Notes: generated from the letters alone by a model not told the origin. Counted from the first letter of the stretch, positions 19,084-27,207 are shown. The stretch: 64,000 nt of DNA from an uncultured Subdoligranulum sp. (GCA_900545545.1 UQZO01000001.1:1-64000); one strand, 5' to 3'. Program-made: numbers and translations.

Positions 19084-19563
19084 TTAGACTTCCAGCCGGA
19101 TTTCCCGCCCGGTGGGCTCATAGGCGCGGTACTTCACGCCGGTCATGTTGAACATCCGACGGCTGGCGATGCTGGCGTGGGTATCATGGTACTTGTCGGA
19201 AAGATAGATCAGTTCCTTGATACCGCTCTGGATGATCGCCTTGGCACATTCGTTGCAGGGGAAAAGCGTTACATACATCCGTGCACCCGACAGATCGTTG
19301 TGCGGGCTGTTGAGGATGGCGTTCAGCTCGGAATGGCAGACATACATGTATTTGGTTTCCAGTTCGTCTCCTTCGCGCTCCCAGGGCATTTCGTCGTCGT
19401 TGCAGCCGATGGGCATACCGTTGTACCCCAGCGAGAGAATCTTGTTCTCGGGGCTGACGATGCAGGCACCTACCTGGCTGTTGTTGTCTTTAGAACGCAT
19501 AGCGGAAAGCAGGGCAATGCCCATAAAATACTCGTCCCAACTGATATAATCCGTTCGTTTCAT
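19084..19563 (-). CDS. comEB: dCMP deaminase family protein
   Basis: A 159-residue zinc deaminase. The catalytic motif is CHSELNAI, where the usual His-Ala-Glu is His-Ser-Glu, and the zinc cysteines are in FPCNEC. An additional zinc site is suggested by the NGMPIGC region, as in ComEB/Dctd enzymes. It converts dCMP to dUMP for thymidylate synthesis. The ATG has AAAGGAACG upstream. It forms an operon with udk; the promoter lies inside the 3' end of spoIIID. Confidence 0.92.
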   Translation of the reverse strand: MKRTDYISWDEYFMGIALLSAMRSKDNNSQVGACIVSPENKILSLGYNGMPIGCNDDEMPWEREGDELETKYMYVCHSELNAILNSPHNDLSGARMYVTLFPCNECAKAIIQSGIKELIYLSDKYHDTHASIASRRMFNMTGVKYRAYEPTGREIRLEV

Positions 19564-19595
19564 GGCGTTCCTTTCCTTTGTTATTTTTTATCCTT

Positions 19596-19624
19596 ATTAT
19601 ACTGTGCGCCGTGCCCTGGCGCAA
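19596..19624 (-). promoter_or_regulatory. promoter of comEB-udk
   Basis: Minus strand: -10 TATAAT (19596-19601) with a poor -35 TTGCGC (19619-19624) at 17 bp. It overlaps the spoIIID 3' end. Confidence 0.55.
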
Positions 19625-19872
19625 GCTTCTTGGCGTAAATATTTGCGGCGTGTGGCCTCGCCGCCGCGCAGGTGGCGCTCGGCTTTGTTGCGCTGTACCA
19701 CCGTCTGTACCTCGGCCCACAGACCGGGATGGGTATGACGCAGGCGGCTCTGGTCTTTCCAGATGGTGCTTTTGCTCACCCCAAACACCGCAGCCGCCGC
19801 GCGCACGGTGGCGCCGCTGCGCACAATATACCGCCCTACCGCCACGGCCCGCTCCTCCGGGTCACCTTTCAT
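19597..19872 (-). CDS. spoIIID: sporulation transcriptional regulator SpoIIID
   Basis: A 91-residue DNA-binding protein of the mother-cell sporulation programme. It matches SpoIIID along its length: RAVAVGRYIVRSGATVRAAA, the recognition region FGVSKSTIWKDQSRL, and the very characteristic RHLRGGEATRRKYL near the C terminus. SpoIIID adjusts SigE-dependent transcription after engulfment. A SigE-like promoter (19905-19934) and an inverted repeat (19886-19914) lie upstream. With spoVAC and spoVAD at the window's end it shows that the organism carries sporulation genes. Confidence 0.94.
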   Translation of the reverse strand: MKGDPEERAVAVGRYIVRSGATVRAAAAVFGVSKSTIWKDQSRLRHTHPGLWAEVQTVVQRNKAERHLRGGEATRRKYLRQEACARARRTV

Positions 19873-19885
19873 ACCGTTACCCCCT

Positions 19886-19914
19886 CACATGGAATTTCTG
19901 TCAAATCCTATGTG
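19886..19914. repeat. imperfect inverted repeat ahead of spoIIID
   Basis: Arms CACATGGAATTT and AAATCCTATGTG match at 10 of 12 positions around a 5-nt centre. It overlaps the -10 of the SigE-like promoter and the expected RNA start, so it could be an operator or a leader hairpin. Confidence 0.55.
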
Positions 19915-19934
19915 AAAAAGGGCACGGATATGTC
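19905..19934 (-). promoter_or_regulatory. SigE-like promoter of spoIIID
   Basis: Minus strand: -35 GACATATC (19927-19934), 14-bp spacer, -10 CATAGGAT (19905-19912). Each box matches six of eight positions of the SigE consensus GTCATATT / CATACAAT, and spoIIID is SigE-dependent in Bacillus. Confidence 0.5.
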
Positions 19935-19942
19935 CTGAAAAG

Positions 19943-19970
19943 AAAAATCCCTGCCTCATCGGGCAGGGAA
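19943..19970 (-). terminator. terminator of the cysteine-synthase-like/lipoprotein operon
   Basis: On the minus strand the 8-bp stem TCCCTGCC/GGCAGGGA is followed by TTTTTCTTTT, just past the lipoprotein stop codon. Confidence 0.88.
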
Positions 19971-19976
19971 AACGGG

Positions 19977-21281
19977 TCAACTCATATAATCGGTACAGGC
20001 CCAGCCGAACTGGCCTTCGTAACAGACGAGAATCCAGTTGTCGGCAGCATCACTGCGGCCCAGGCAATCCACCGTAGAAGAAGGGGGAATCGTACCTACT
20101 TTGTCGTAGTCGGTGCCGGGCCCGGCGCGCAACGTTAGGTTGCCGTCGGCGGTGGTGTTGTAGCGGAATTGTTCTTCCTCTCCGCAGGGGCGGTCCGGCG
20201 GGGTGATGGTATCCGGCATACCGGCCAGCGGGTCAGGCGTGGGGGACGGTGTGGGCTTTGCCACACCGGGAATGGTGTAGGCATGCCAGCCGTCTGCCTG
20301 CCGCAGCCAGAGGGTGCCGCCATCCCAGGCAGCGCCCTCATAGGCGCAGGGCACAAACTCGGAGCCGGTGCTGTCCAGCAGGCCCCACTGCCCGTCCCGG
20401 CAGACCGGGGCGTACCCGTTCAGCAGGGGAGAGGCGTACGCGCCCTTGTCGTCACCGTAGGTGGCATCGTAGACGGCCTCTGTCACCGCGGCACCGCTCT
20501 GGTCCAGATACAGCCACTTGCCGTTCTGGCAGGCCGGGGCCAGCGGCTGATCGTAGAAACAGCCCGCGGCCTCATAGGTCTGGTCGTTCAGCAGCGCGCC
20601 GTCCGCATTGGCATAGACAATGGTAATGGGGTCGATCGGTTCATAGTAGTTGGGGTCGCCTTGGCCGTCCACAAAGGTGCCCATGCGGCAGGGCAGATAG
20701 GCGCCGCACTGCGTATCGTAGTCTTCCAGGTCATGCACGGTGCCGCCGAACAACCCGCCGTCCACCTGGACTTTGTGGGTGTCGGTATCGTAGTACCAGT
20801 AATGGTAACTGCCGTCATGCTCGCCGGAACACATTCCCCCGTCGCCGGTCGTTTGCAGCTGGGGTGTCAGATCCTCCACCTGCTCCCATTCCAGAGAGGA
20901 ATGCCAGCGAAGATCGGCAGAGGCGCAACCGGTCAGGGGGACCGAAGACTGGCACGCCAGCACCTCGGTGCCGTCGGTGCGCATCAGGCCCCACAAACCG
21001 TCCCGGCTCATGGTGTAGTAGCCGTCCATCTGTTCCAGATAGGGCGCGGAGTCCCGGCGGATGGCCCGGATCTCATCATAATCCAAAACGCCGAGCCCGG
21101 CATCTTCCAGCCCGGCGGGAACGGCACTGTCCGGGGCAGGGGTGCTGCTCTCGGCGGTGGCGCTGCCGGCAGTACGCTGCGGTACCGATTCCGGCAGCAC
21201 ATCTTTCGGCGTGCGGGTACAGCCGCACAGCAAAAGCGCCGCCGTCAGCGGCAGCAACACACAACGGGTTTTCAAAGCCAT
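19977..21281 (-). CDS. lipoprotein with WG-type repeats and SH3b domain
   Basis: A 434-residue predicted lipoprotein: signal LLPLTAALLLCGC ends in a lipobox-like cysteine near residue 21, then a Ser/Pro/Ala-rich linker. Several segments carry the WG-repeat pattern (RDGLWGLMRTDG, CRDGQWGLLDSTG, QNGKWLYLDQSG). The last 70 residues form a bacterial SH3 domain (NLTLRAGPGTDYDKVGTIPP), a common cell-wall-binding unit. No enzymatic motif is visible. It starts 15 bp after the cysteine-synthase-like gene with GGAGGG before the ATG, so they share a transcript. Function is unknown; a surface role is inferred. Confidence 0.82.
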   Translation of the reverse strand: MALKTRCVLLPLTAALLLCGCTRTPKDVLPESVPQRTAGSATAESSTPAPDSAVPAGLEDAGLGVLDYDEIRAIRRDSAPYLEQMDGYYTMSRDGLWGLMRTDGTEVLACQSSVPLTGCASADLRWHSSLEWEQVEDLTPQLQTTGDGGMCSGEHDGSYHYWYYDTDTHKVQVDGGLFGGTVHDLEDYDTQCGAYLPCRMGTFVDGQGDPNYYEPIDPITIVYANADGALLNDQTYEAAGCFYDQPLAPACQNGKWLYLDQSGAAVTEAVYDATYGDDKGAYASPLLNGYAPVCRDGQWGLLDSTGSEFVPCAYEGAAWDGGTLWLRQADGWHAYTIPGVAKPTPSPTPDPLAGMPDTITPPDRPCGEEEQFRYNTTADGNLTLRAGPGTDYDKVGTIPPSSTVDCLGRSDAADNWILVCYEGQFGWACTDYMS

Positions 21282-21296
21282 CCCTCCCTGGAAAGA

Positions 21297-22190
21297 TTAT
21301 TCGTACATTTTCCGTCCCGCAAACACACAAAGCGGACGTTTGGCCTTGCCGGTGCCCATCAGCTGTACGGCAGCCGCCAGGGTGGCCCCGGCGCTGGTGC
21401 AGGCGGGGATGCCGTCAAAGAACAGTACTTCCCGCGCTGCCCGTTCGGCGTCCGCCGTGGTGACGGTCAGGACGGTATCCACTACATAGGGATTATAGTT
21501 CTCCGGCACAAAACCGGGGCCGATACCCGCAATGCCGTGCTGCCCGATGAATCCGCCGGAAATGGCGGCACATTCGGCAGGCTCCACCGCCACAATGCGG
21601 ATCATGCTGTTCCAGGCCTTGATGTATTCGGCCACACCGGTGACGGTGCCGCCGCTGCCCACACCGATGACGATGGCGTCGATGGCTTCGCCGGCGGTTT
21701 TCAGAATCTGCGGCCCGGTCACCCGGCGGTGATATTCCGGGTTATCGTCATTGGCAAAATAGTGGGTGAAGTAACCGCCGTATCGCTGGGCGGTTTCCTC
21801 GGCAATACGGTCCATGACGCGCCGTCCGCCGCTGCTGCACACCACGATTTTGGCCCCCAGGTCCTGCAGGCGCTTGCGGCGGGCAATGGGCAGGCTGCTG
21901 GGCACCACCAGAATGCAAGGGTGCCCCGTGGTGGCACAACTGACCGCCAGCGCCGCGCCAAAGCTGCCGGAACTGGCTTCCACCACCGGCATGCCGGGCT
22001 GCAGGGTGCCGCGCTCGGTGGCAAAAGCCAGCATGGTTTCGGCCAGGCCGTCTTTGGAAGTACCCGTTGCACCGCCAAAATCCAGGTAAGCCAGGATGCT
22101 GGAACTCAGGTTGTGGCGGCCGGAATAGCCGTCCAGCCGCACCACGGGGGAACGGTAGACTTCCTGATAATAGCTTTTCAGAATCGGCAC
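21297..22190 (-). CDS. PLP-dependent cysteine synthase family protein
   Basis: A 297-residue fold-type II PLP enzyme. The Schiff-base lysine is in the GTSKDGLA segment (K46) and the phosphate-binding loop is GVGSGGTVTG. Family-typical TSGNTG, which contacts substrate in O-acetylserine sulfhydrylases, is here ASSGSFG, so the substrate may differ. The GTG at 22190 is chosen because the GGAGG site is 8 nt upstream; a GTG three codons earlier overlaps that site. It is first in an operon with the WG/SH3 lipoprotein, an unusual partner. I would not call it CysK without biochemical data. Confidence 0.82.
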   Translation of the reverse strand: MPILKSYYQEVYRSPVVRLDGYSGRHNLSSSILAYLDFGGATGTSKDGLAETMLAFATERGTLQPGMPVVEASSGSFGAALAVSCATTGHPCILVVPSSLPIARRKRLQDLGAKIVVCSSGGRRVMDRIAEETAQRYGGYFTHYFANDDNPEYHRRVTGPQILKTAGEAIDAIVIGVGSGGTVTGVAEYIKAWNSMIRIVAVEPAECAAISGGFIGQHGIAGIGPGFVPENYNPYVVDTVLTVTTADAERAAREVLFFDGIPACTSAGATLAAAVQLMGTGKAKRPLCVFAGRKMYE

Positions 22191-22228
22191 AAAAGGCACC
22201 TCCTTTCTTTTAAGGCAGAGTATTGTTT

Positions 22229-22257
22229 ATTATAGCACAACTCGACCGGTTTTGCAC
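22229..22257 (-). promoter_or_regulatory. promoter of the cysteine-synthase-like operon
   Basis: Minus strand: -10 TATAAT (22229-22234) with a poor -35 GTGCAA (22252-22257) at 17 bp. Confidence 0.5.
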
Positions 22258-22337
22258 GTGGCGGACCCCTTCGTCGCAATTTTTTTTGCGCCGGGCAAAT
22301 TGAACGCCGCAGAGTGTAAAAAAGTGGCGAATCCCCC

Positions 22338-22366
22338 TTGACTTTCGCCCCGGCCCCTGTTATAAT
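22338..22366 (+). promoter_or_regulatory. promoter of ylxM-ffh
   Basis: -35 TTGACT (22338-22343), 17-bp spacer, -10 TATAAT (22361-22366), near-consensus and divergent from the operon on the other strand. Confidence 0.85.
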
Positions 22367-22434
22367 TCATAGGCTGAGATGTAAAGAAAAAAAACTTTAC
22401 ACAGCATGTCAAAGAAAGGGAAGGGGCGCAGGCC

Positions 22435-22833
22435 ATGGCGGGCAAGCCGCAAAAAAATCTGGCCTATTCGATCCTGCTGGACTTTTACGGCCCGGTATTG
22501 ACCGAAAAACAGCGCGTGATCCTGACCGAGTATTATAATGAAGATCTCTCCCTGGCAGAGATCGCCGAAAACCTCGGCATCACCCGCCAGGGTGTGCGCG
22601 ACGCCATCAAACATGGCGAGGCGTCACTGGACGAGCTGGAAGCCAAGCTGGGCAATGCCCGTCGCCATACGGCGATGCAGCAGGACCTGACGCGGCTGCG
22701 CCAGCTGGTCATGGAGGTGCGGTGCTGCAATTCGGGGCTGTTCAATCCCGTGCCGCAGATTCGCACCGATACCGACGAAATGTTGCAGATTTTGGACCGA
22801 TTGGATACGCAGGAGGAACCCGATGGCCTTTGA
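22435..22833 (+). CDS. ylxM: YlxM-family DNA-binding protein
   Basis: A 132-residue UPF0122 protein. The region LTEKQRVILTEYYNEDLSLAEIAENLGITRQGVRDAI (residues 23-60) is a sigma-factor-region-4-like helix-turn-helix; a helical tail follows. YlxM is a conserved partner gene of ffh in Firmicutes and has been linked to control of the signal recognition particle. It overlaps ffh by 11 bp, so translation is coupled. Confidence 0.92.
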   Translation: MAGKPQKNLAYSILLDFYGPVLTEKQRVILTEYYNEDLSLAEIAENLGITRQGVRDAIKHGEASLDELEAKLGNARRHTAMQQDLTRLRQLVMEVRCCNSGLFNPVPQIRTDTDEMLQILDRLDTQEEPDGL

Positions 22834-24178
22834 ATCATTGACAGAGCGCCTCAACGGCGTATTCAAAAAGCTGCGCGGCAAGGGCAAGCTGAACGAAGCC
22901 GACATCAAGGCGGCCATGCGTGAAGTCCGTATGGCGCTGCTGGAAGCCGACGTCAACTACAAGGTTGCCAAGGATTTCTGCGCGCAGGTGTCGGAACGCG
23001 CCATGGGCCAGGAGGTCATGGAAAGCCTGACCCCCGCCCAGCAGGTGGTCAAGATCGTCAACGAGGAGCTGACCAAGCTCATGGGCGGCGAGGAGCCCCA
23101 GTACCTGCACATCAAGAACAAGGGCCAGACGGTCCTGATGATGTGCGGCCTGCAGGGCAACGGTAAAACCACCCATGCGGCCAAGCTGGGCAAGTTCTAC
23201 CGCAGCCAGGGCCGCCGTCCGCTGCTGGTCGCTTGTGACGTTTACCGTCCCGCGGCCATCCAGCAGTTGGAGATCGTGGGCGAGCAGGCTGGGGTGCCCG
23301 TCTTTACCATGGGCACCGAAAAGCCCGAGCTCATCGCCCAGAAGGCGATGGCCTACGCCCGGGACCACGGCAACGATATCGTCATTATCGATACCGCCGG
23401 TCGTTTGCAGATCGACGATGCGCTGATGGACGAGCTGGTCCGCATCAAGCAGACCGTTGAAGTGGACGAAACACTGCTGGTCGTGGATGCCATGGCCGGT
23501 CAGGAAGCCGTCAACGTCGCCAAGACCTTCAATGAAAAGATCGGCATCACCGGTGTGGTGCTGACCAAGACCGATGGCGACACCCGCGGTGGTGCGGCGC
23601 TCTCGGTACTGGCGGTCACCGGCAAGCCGATTTACTTCCAGGGCACCGGCGAAAAGCTGGAGGATCTGGAACCCTTCTATCCCGCCCGCATGTCCAGCCG
23701 TATCCTCGGCATGGGCGATGTGCTCTCTCTGATCGAGAAAGCGCAGAGCGTCCAGAACGACAAGGAAGCCGAAGCGGCCGCCCGGCGGATGATGGAAAAC
23801 AAGTTCGATATGAACGATCTGCTGGCCCAGTTCCAGCAGGTGAAAAAGATGGGCGGTGCCTCGGCGCTGCTGGCCATGATGCCCGGCGGCAACCAGATCG
23901 ATGCCGACGCGCTGGATGAAAAGATGCTGCCCCATATCGAGGCCATCATCTACTCCATGACCCCGGCAGAACGCGCCAAACCTGAGATCATCAATCCCAA
24001 GCGGAAACGCCGCATCGCGGCAGGCTCCGGCCAGACCGTGGAGGATGTGAATAAACTGCTGCGTCAGTACGAGATGATGCAGAAGATGATGAAAAAAGTC
24101 CGCCGCAATCCCAAAGGATTCATGCGCAGCCTGGGCAACCTGGGCGGTATGGGCGGCTTCAAAGGCTTCGGCCGCTGA
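22823..24178 (+). CDS. ffh: signal recognition particle protein Ffh
   Basis: A 451-residue SRP54 GTPase that binds signal peptides of nascent membrane proteins together with 4.5S/scRNA. The N domain covers residues 1-90; G domain motifs are GLQGNGKTTHAAKL (P-loop), DTAGR and TKTDGD; the Met-rich M domain after residue 320 ends with MMQKMMKKVR and GGMGGFKGFGR. Length is normal. It is followed by rpsP, khpA, rimM and trmD in the classic order. Confidence 0.97.
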   Translation: MAFESLTERLNGVFKKLRGKGKLNEADIKAAMREVRMALLEADVNYKVAKDFCAQVSERAMGQEVMESLTPAQQVVKIVNEELTKLMGGEEPQYLHIKNKGQTVLMMCGLQGNGKTTHAAKLGKFYRSQGRRPLLVACDVYRPAAIQQLEIVGEQAGVPVFTMGTEKPELIAQKAMAYARDHGNDIVIIDTAGRLQIDDALMDELVRIKQTVEVDETLLVVDAMAGQEAVNVAKTFNEKIGITGVVLTKTDGDTRGGAALSVLAVTGKPIYFQGTGEKLEDLEPFYPARMSSRILGMGDVLSLIEKAQSVQNDKEAEAAARRMMENKFDMNDLLAQFQQVKKMGGASALLAMMPGGNQIDADALDEKMLPHIEAIIYSMTPAERAKPEIINPKRKRRIAAGSGQTVEDVNKLLRQYEMMQKMMKKVRRNPKGFMRSLGNLGGMGGFKGFGR

Positions 24179-24280
24179 GATTTCTTTCGGTATGACCCGC
24201 ACGGCTATACGGCCCACGGGATGTACAATATAAAATTCGCCCCGCAAGGGCCGTAAACCAAGTATTTGGAGGAATTTACA

Positions 24281-24520
24281 ATGGTTAAGATTCGTCTGCG
24301 CCGCATGGGCGCCAAGAAAGCTCCTTTCTACCGCGTGGTTGTCGCCGACAGCCGTTTCGCTCGTGATGGCCGCTTCATCGAGGAGATCGGCTACTACGAT
24401 CCGACCAAGGAGCCCAGCGTTGTCAGCATCGACGCCGACAAGGCCAAGCAGTGGCTCTCCAACGGCGCTCAGCCCACCGACACTGTCCGTGAGCTGCTGA
24501 AGAAGGCTTCCGTTCTGTAA
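24281..24520 (+). CDS. rpsP: 30S ribosomal protein S16
   Basis: A 79-residue ribosomal protein: MVKIRLRRMGAKKAPFYRVV and the YYDPTKEP segment are diagnostic. The ATG at 24281 has GGAGG 9 nt upstream and is preferred over an ATG five codons earlier that overlaps that site. It sits in the ffh-rpsP-khpA-rimM-trmD block. Confidence 0.97.
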   Translation: MVKIRLRRMGAKKAPFYRVVVADSRFARDGRFIEEIGYYDPTKEPSVVSIDADKAKQWLSNGAQPTDTVRELLKKASVL

Positions 24521-24556
24521 TCTGCTGTTCACTTTTTCTGAGGGAGGGAACGCCAC

Positions 24557-24790
24557 ATGCAGGAACTCTTAGTAGCCGTTGCCCGCGGCCTTGTCGAAGA
24601 CAAGGAGGCCGTGCAGGTGACCGTTGATCCCATGCGTGAGGACGGCACCGTCGTCTATCACCTCAAAGTGGCCGAGGCCGATATGGGCCGCGTCATCGGC
24701 AAGCAGGGCCGTATCGCCAAGGCGATTCGCGTTGTCATGCGTGCCGCTGCGGTCCGTCAGGGCGAGAAAGTCATCGTCGAGATCGACTAA
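24557..24790 (+). CDS. khpA: KH-domain RNA-binding protein KhpA
   Basis: A 77-residue protein formed by a single KH domain. The RNA-binding loop is visible in the segment ADMGRVIGKQGRIAKAIR, which contains the GxxG element GKQG. KhpA acts with KhpB/Jag on RNAs involved in cell division and elongation in other Firmicutes. A GGGAGGG site precedes it, and a terminator follows before rimM. Confidence 0.93.
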   Translation: MQELLVAVARGLVEDKEAVQVTVDPMREDGTVVYHLKVAEADMGRVIGKQGRIAKAIRVVMRAAAVRQGEKVIVEID

Positions 24791-24795
24791 AAGCC

Positions 24796-24829
24796 AAAGC
24801 ACTTTGCCGTTTGGCAGAGTGCTTTTTTT
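24796..24829 (+). terminator. terminator between khpA and rimM
   Basis: AAAGCACTTTGCC pairs with GGCAGAGTGCTTT around a short loop, then seven T in total. It may separate ribosomal-protein and rRNA/tRNA modification levels in this block. Confidence 0.85.
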
Positions 24830-24886
24830 GTATGCCGGGCGGGCTGCCGCCTGTTTTACCAACTCAAACGGAAGGTTGAAAAAACT

Positions 24887-25417
24887 ATGCAGAACTATCT
24901 TCCTGCCTGCAAGATCGTCACCACCCACGGGGTGCGGGGCGAGATGAAAGCGCTGCCGCTGTGTGACGGCGCAGCGTTCCTGGCCAAATTCAAGCGCCTG
25001 TTTGCCAAGGCCGACGGCACCGGCGAAGTCCGCGTGCTGGGCGTGCGCGCCCAGGGCAATGTGATTTTGCTGCGGCTGGACGGTGTGGCCGATATGGACG
25101 CCGCCCGTGCCCAGGTGGGGCGCACCTACTACTTTGCCAAGGCGGACGCCCGCCTGCCCAAGGGCCGCTACTTCATCGACGATCTGTTGGGCTGCCGTGT
25201 GGTGGATGCCGATACCGGCCGGGAATACGGCACCCTGACGGCGGTGGATCACCCCGCCGCCCAGGACATCTACACCGTGACCGATGCCGAGGGTGGTACC
25301 CATATGCTGCCCGCCGTGCCGGAATTTGTACAGGAAATCGATGTGGAAAACCGTACCATCACGGTGACCCCCATTGACGGCATGTTCAACGAAGCCGTCA
25401 ACGGCGATAAGGAGTAA
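24887..25417 (+). CDS. rimM: ribosome maturation factor RimM
   Basis: A 176-residue two-domain protein that assists 30S maturation by binding S19. The N-terminal barrel begins ACKIVTTHGVRGEMKALP and the C-terminal PRC-barrel contains GRYFIDDLLGCRVVD and the HPAAQDIYTV segment. It ends 3 bp before trmD, the usual neighbour. Confidence 0.95.
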   Translation: MQNYLPACKIVTTHGVRGEMKALPLCDGAAFLAKFKRLFAKADGTGEVRVLGVRAQGNVILLRLDGVADMDAARAQVGRTYYFAKADARLPKGRYFIDDLLGCRVVDADTGREYGTLTAVDHPAAQDIYTVTDAEGGTHMLPAVPEFVQEIDVENRTITVTPIDGMFNEAVNGDKE

Positions 25418-25420
25418 GCC

Positions 25421-26650
25421 ATGCGCATTGACATTGTGACGCTGTTTCCCGAACTGTGCGACAGCTTCCTTTCGGTCAGCATCCTGGGGCGTGCCCGGGC
25501 CAAAAATCTGTTTGAGGCCCACTGCCACCAGATCCGGGACTACACCACCAACAAGCAGAAGCAGACCGACGATTATCCCTATGGCGGCGGCTGCGGCATG
25601 GTGCTGTACGCCCAGCCTATCGCCGACTGCCTGCGGGCGGTGCAGCAGCAATGCGCCGACCAGGGTCGCCGGAAACCCCATGTGGTATTTCTGACGGCGG
25701 CCGGGCAGCCTTATAACGAGGAAACCGCCAAGCGCCTGGCAGAGTACGACGCGCTGACGCTGGTTTGCGGCCATTATGAGGGTATCGACCAGCGGGTGAT
25801 CGATGCCTTCGGTGATGAGGAAATCTCCATCGGCGATTATGTGCTCACCGGCGGGGAACTGGCCAGCCTGGTGGTGGCGGACAGCGTGCTGCGCCTGCAG
25901 CCCGGCGTACTGGCCGAGGAAAAGGGGTACCAGGACGAAAGCTACTGGGACGGCCTGCTGGAATACCCCCAGTATACCCGTCCCGAAGTCTGGGAGGGGC
26001 GCCCGGTGCCGCCCGTTCTGCTGACCGGTGACCACCAGAAGATCGACGCCTGGCGAGGCCAGCAGAGCCGCGCCCGCACCCGCCTGCGCCGCCCCGATCT
26101 CTACGAGCAGTGGTGCGATACCCATCCGCTGACTGAGCTACCCAAGTGGAAACGCGGGGAAAATATGCGCCTTGTGAAAAATGACGAACAATGGGCGGCT
26201 GCGGCACGGCTTTTTGCCGAAGGCAGGTATGCGGTTTGTGAAAAGGTCTGTACCCCTTTGTATCTGGATACCCTGACGCCGGAACATTGCGGGGAGGAGC
26301 TGCTGCAAGATCGGAAAAACGGCTGGGCTTTCTACCTGCATTATACAAAAGATACACCGGATGGCCTGGTAGGCGTCTGCCATAAGACCGGGCAGATCAG
26401 CCACCTGTTTGTGGCTGCGGAGGCCAGGGGCAAGGGAATCGGCACCAAAATGTTGGATTTTGCCCGCAAAAAGCTGCCGGAACACCCCTATCCCACGCTG
26501 ACGGTGCTGGATACCAACACCCGAGCTTTGGCACTGTACCGGCGAATGGGGTGGCGGCCTGCCGGTGTGGAAACAATTTACGACCCGAAAACCGACCCTA
26601 CTTCTGCCGTCTATTGCCAGGAATTAAATCTGCGTTACGAGGCACAATAA
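25421..26650 (+). CDS. trmD: TrmD tRNA (guanine-N1)-methyltransferase fused to a GNAT acetyltransferase
   Basis: A continuous 409-residue frame. Residues 1 to about 240 are TrmD, the SPOUT enzyme that makes m1G37 in tRNA: IVTLFPE, the GGGCGMVL loop, LVCGHYEGIDQRVID and the trefoil-knot segment IGDYVLTGGELA. TrmD usually ends near residue 245. Here residues about 249-409 form a GNAT domain, with the acetyl-CoA loop EARGKGIGTKMLDFA and the NTRALALYRRMGW motif. An in-frame ATG at residue 249 with only a weak GGGG upstream could allow separate synthesis of the second domain. No stop or frameshift interrupts the join. The GNAT substrate is unknown. Confidence 0.93.
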   Translation: MRIDIVTLFPELCDSFLSVSILGRARAKNLFEAHCHQIRDYTTNKQKQTDDYPYGGGCGMVLYAQPIADCLRAVQQQCADQGRRKPHVVFLTAAGQPYNEETAKRLAEYDALTLVCGHYEGIDQRVIDAFGDEEISIGDYVLTGGELASLVVADSVLRLQPGVLAEEKGYQDESYWDGLLEYPQYTRPEVWEGRPVPPVLLTGDHQKIDAWRGQQSRARTRLRRPDLYEQWCDTHPLTELPKWKRGENMRLVKNDEQWAAAARLFAEGRYAVCEKVCTPLYLDTLTPEHCGEELLQDRKNGWAFYLHYTKDTPDGLVGVCHKTGQISHLFVAAEARGKGIGTKMLDFARKKLPEHPYPTLTVLDTNTRALALYRRMGWRPAGVETIYDPKTDPTSAVYCQELNLRYEAQ

Positions 26651-26767
26651 AAGAAAGTTTTGTTGCCAATCTACAATGTTGTTGAAAATAAACTGGTTAA
26701 AATGCACAAAGCAAAAACCTGAGATTTGGCGGAATTACAGAATCATGCCAAATTTGCAAAAAGCTAC

Positions 26768-26796
26768 TGTACAAAATCGACGAAATAGGATAAAAT
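26768..26796 (+). promoter_or_regulatory. promoter of ptsH
   Basis: -35 TGTACA (26768-26773), 17-bp spacer, -10 TAAAAT (26791-26796), with a leader of about 100 bp before the HPr start. No gene is seen in 26651-26900. Confidence 0.65.
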
Positions 26797-26900
26797 AGAA
26801 ACAATCAAGGCGGCGTATCATGCGCATGGACCGCCTGACGACAAGCGCCCACGGTAGAAACGCAGGGGCATATTATTTTCAAAAGTAGGAGAGAATAACT

Positions 26901-27164
26901 ATGTACGTGAAAGAAGTTACCGTTGAGAATCAGGTTGGTCTGCACGCCCGTCCGGCTACCTTCTTCATCCAGAAGGCGAACGAGTACAAGTCCTCTATTT
27001 GGGTCGAGAAAGAGGAGCGCCGCGTCAACGCCAAGAGCCTGCTCGGTGTTCTGAGCCTGGGCATCGTGGGCGGCACTACCATTCGCATCATTGCCGACGG
27101 CGCCGATGAGCAGGCTGCGGTCGACGGTCTGGTCAAGCTGGTCAGCTCCGGCTTTGCCGAGTAA
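26901..27164 (+). CDS. ptsH: phosphocarrier protein HPr
   Basis: An 87-residue HPr. The EI-dependent phosphorylation site is H15 in GLHARPA and the regulatory HPr-kinase site is S46 in NAKSLLGVLSLGI, so it can serve both sugar uptake and CcpA-type catabolite control. A GGAGAG site precedes it. ptsI does not follow; a divergent EI-like gene lies at 56261. Monocistronic with its own terminator. Confidence 0.95.
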   Translation: MYVKEVTVENQVGLHARPATFFIQKANEYKSSIWVEKEERRVNAKSLLGVLSLGIVGGTTIRIIADGADEQAAVDGLVKLVSSGFAE

Positions 27165-27178
27165 TTCTTCTTACAAAT

Positions 27179-27207
27179 GCAGCGGCGGGGCGACCCGCCG
27201 CTTTTTT
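27179..27207 (+). terminator. ptsH terminator
   Basis: The stem AGCGGCGGG/CCCGCCGCT is followed by TTTTTT. Confidence 0.9.

Noticed and set aside
19597..19872. Transposase- or phage-type helix-turn-helix gene
   Set aside because: The RHLRGGEATRRKYL segment and overall length identify SpoIIID. No other mobile-element sign is present.
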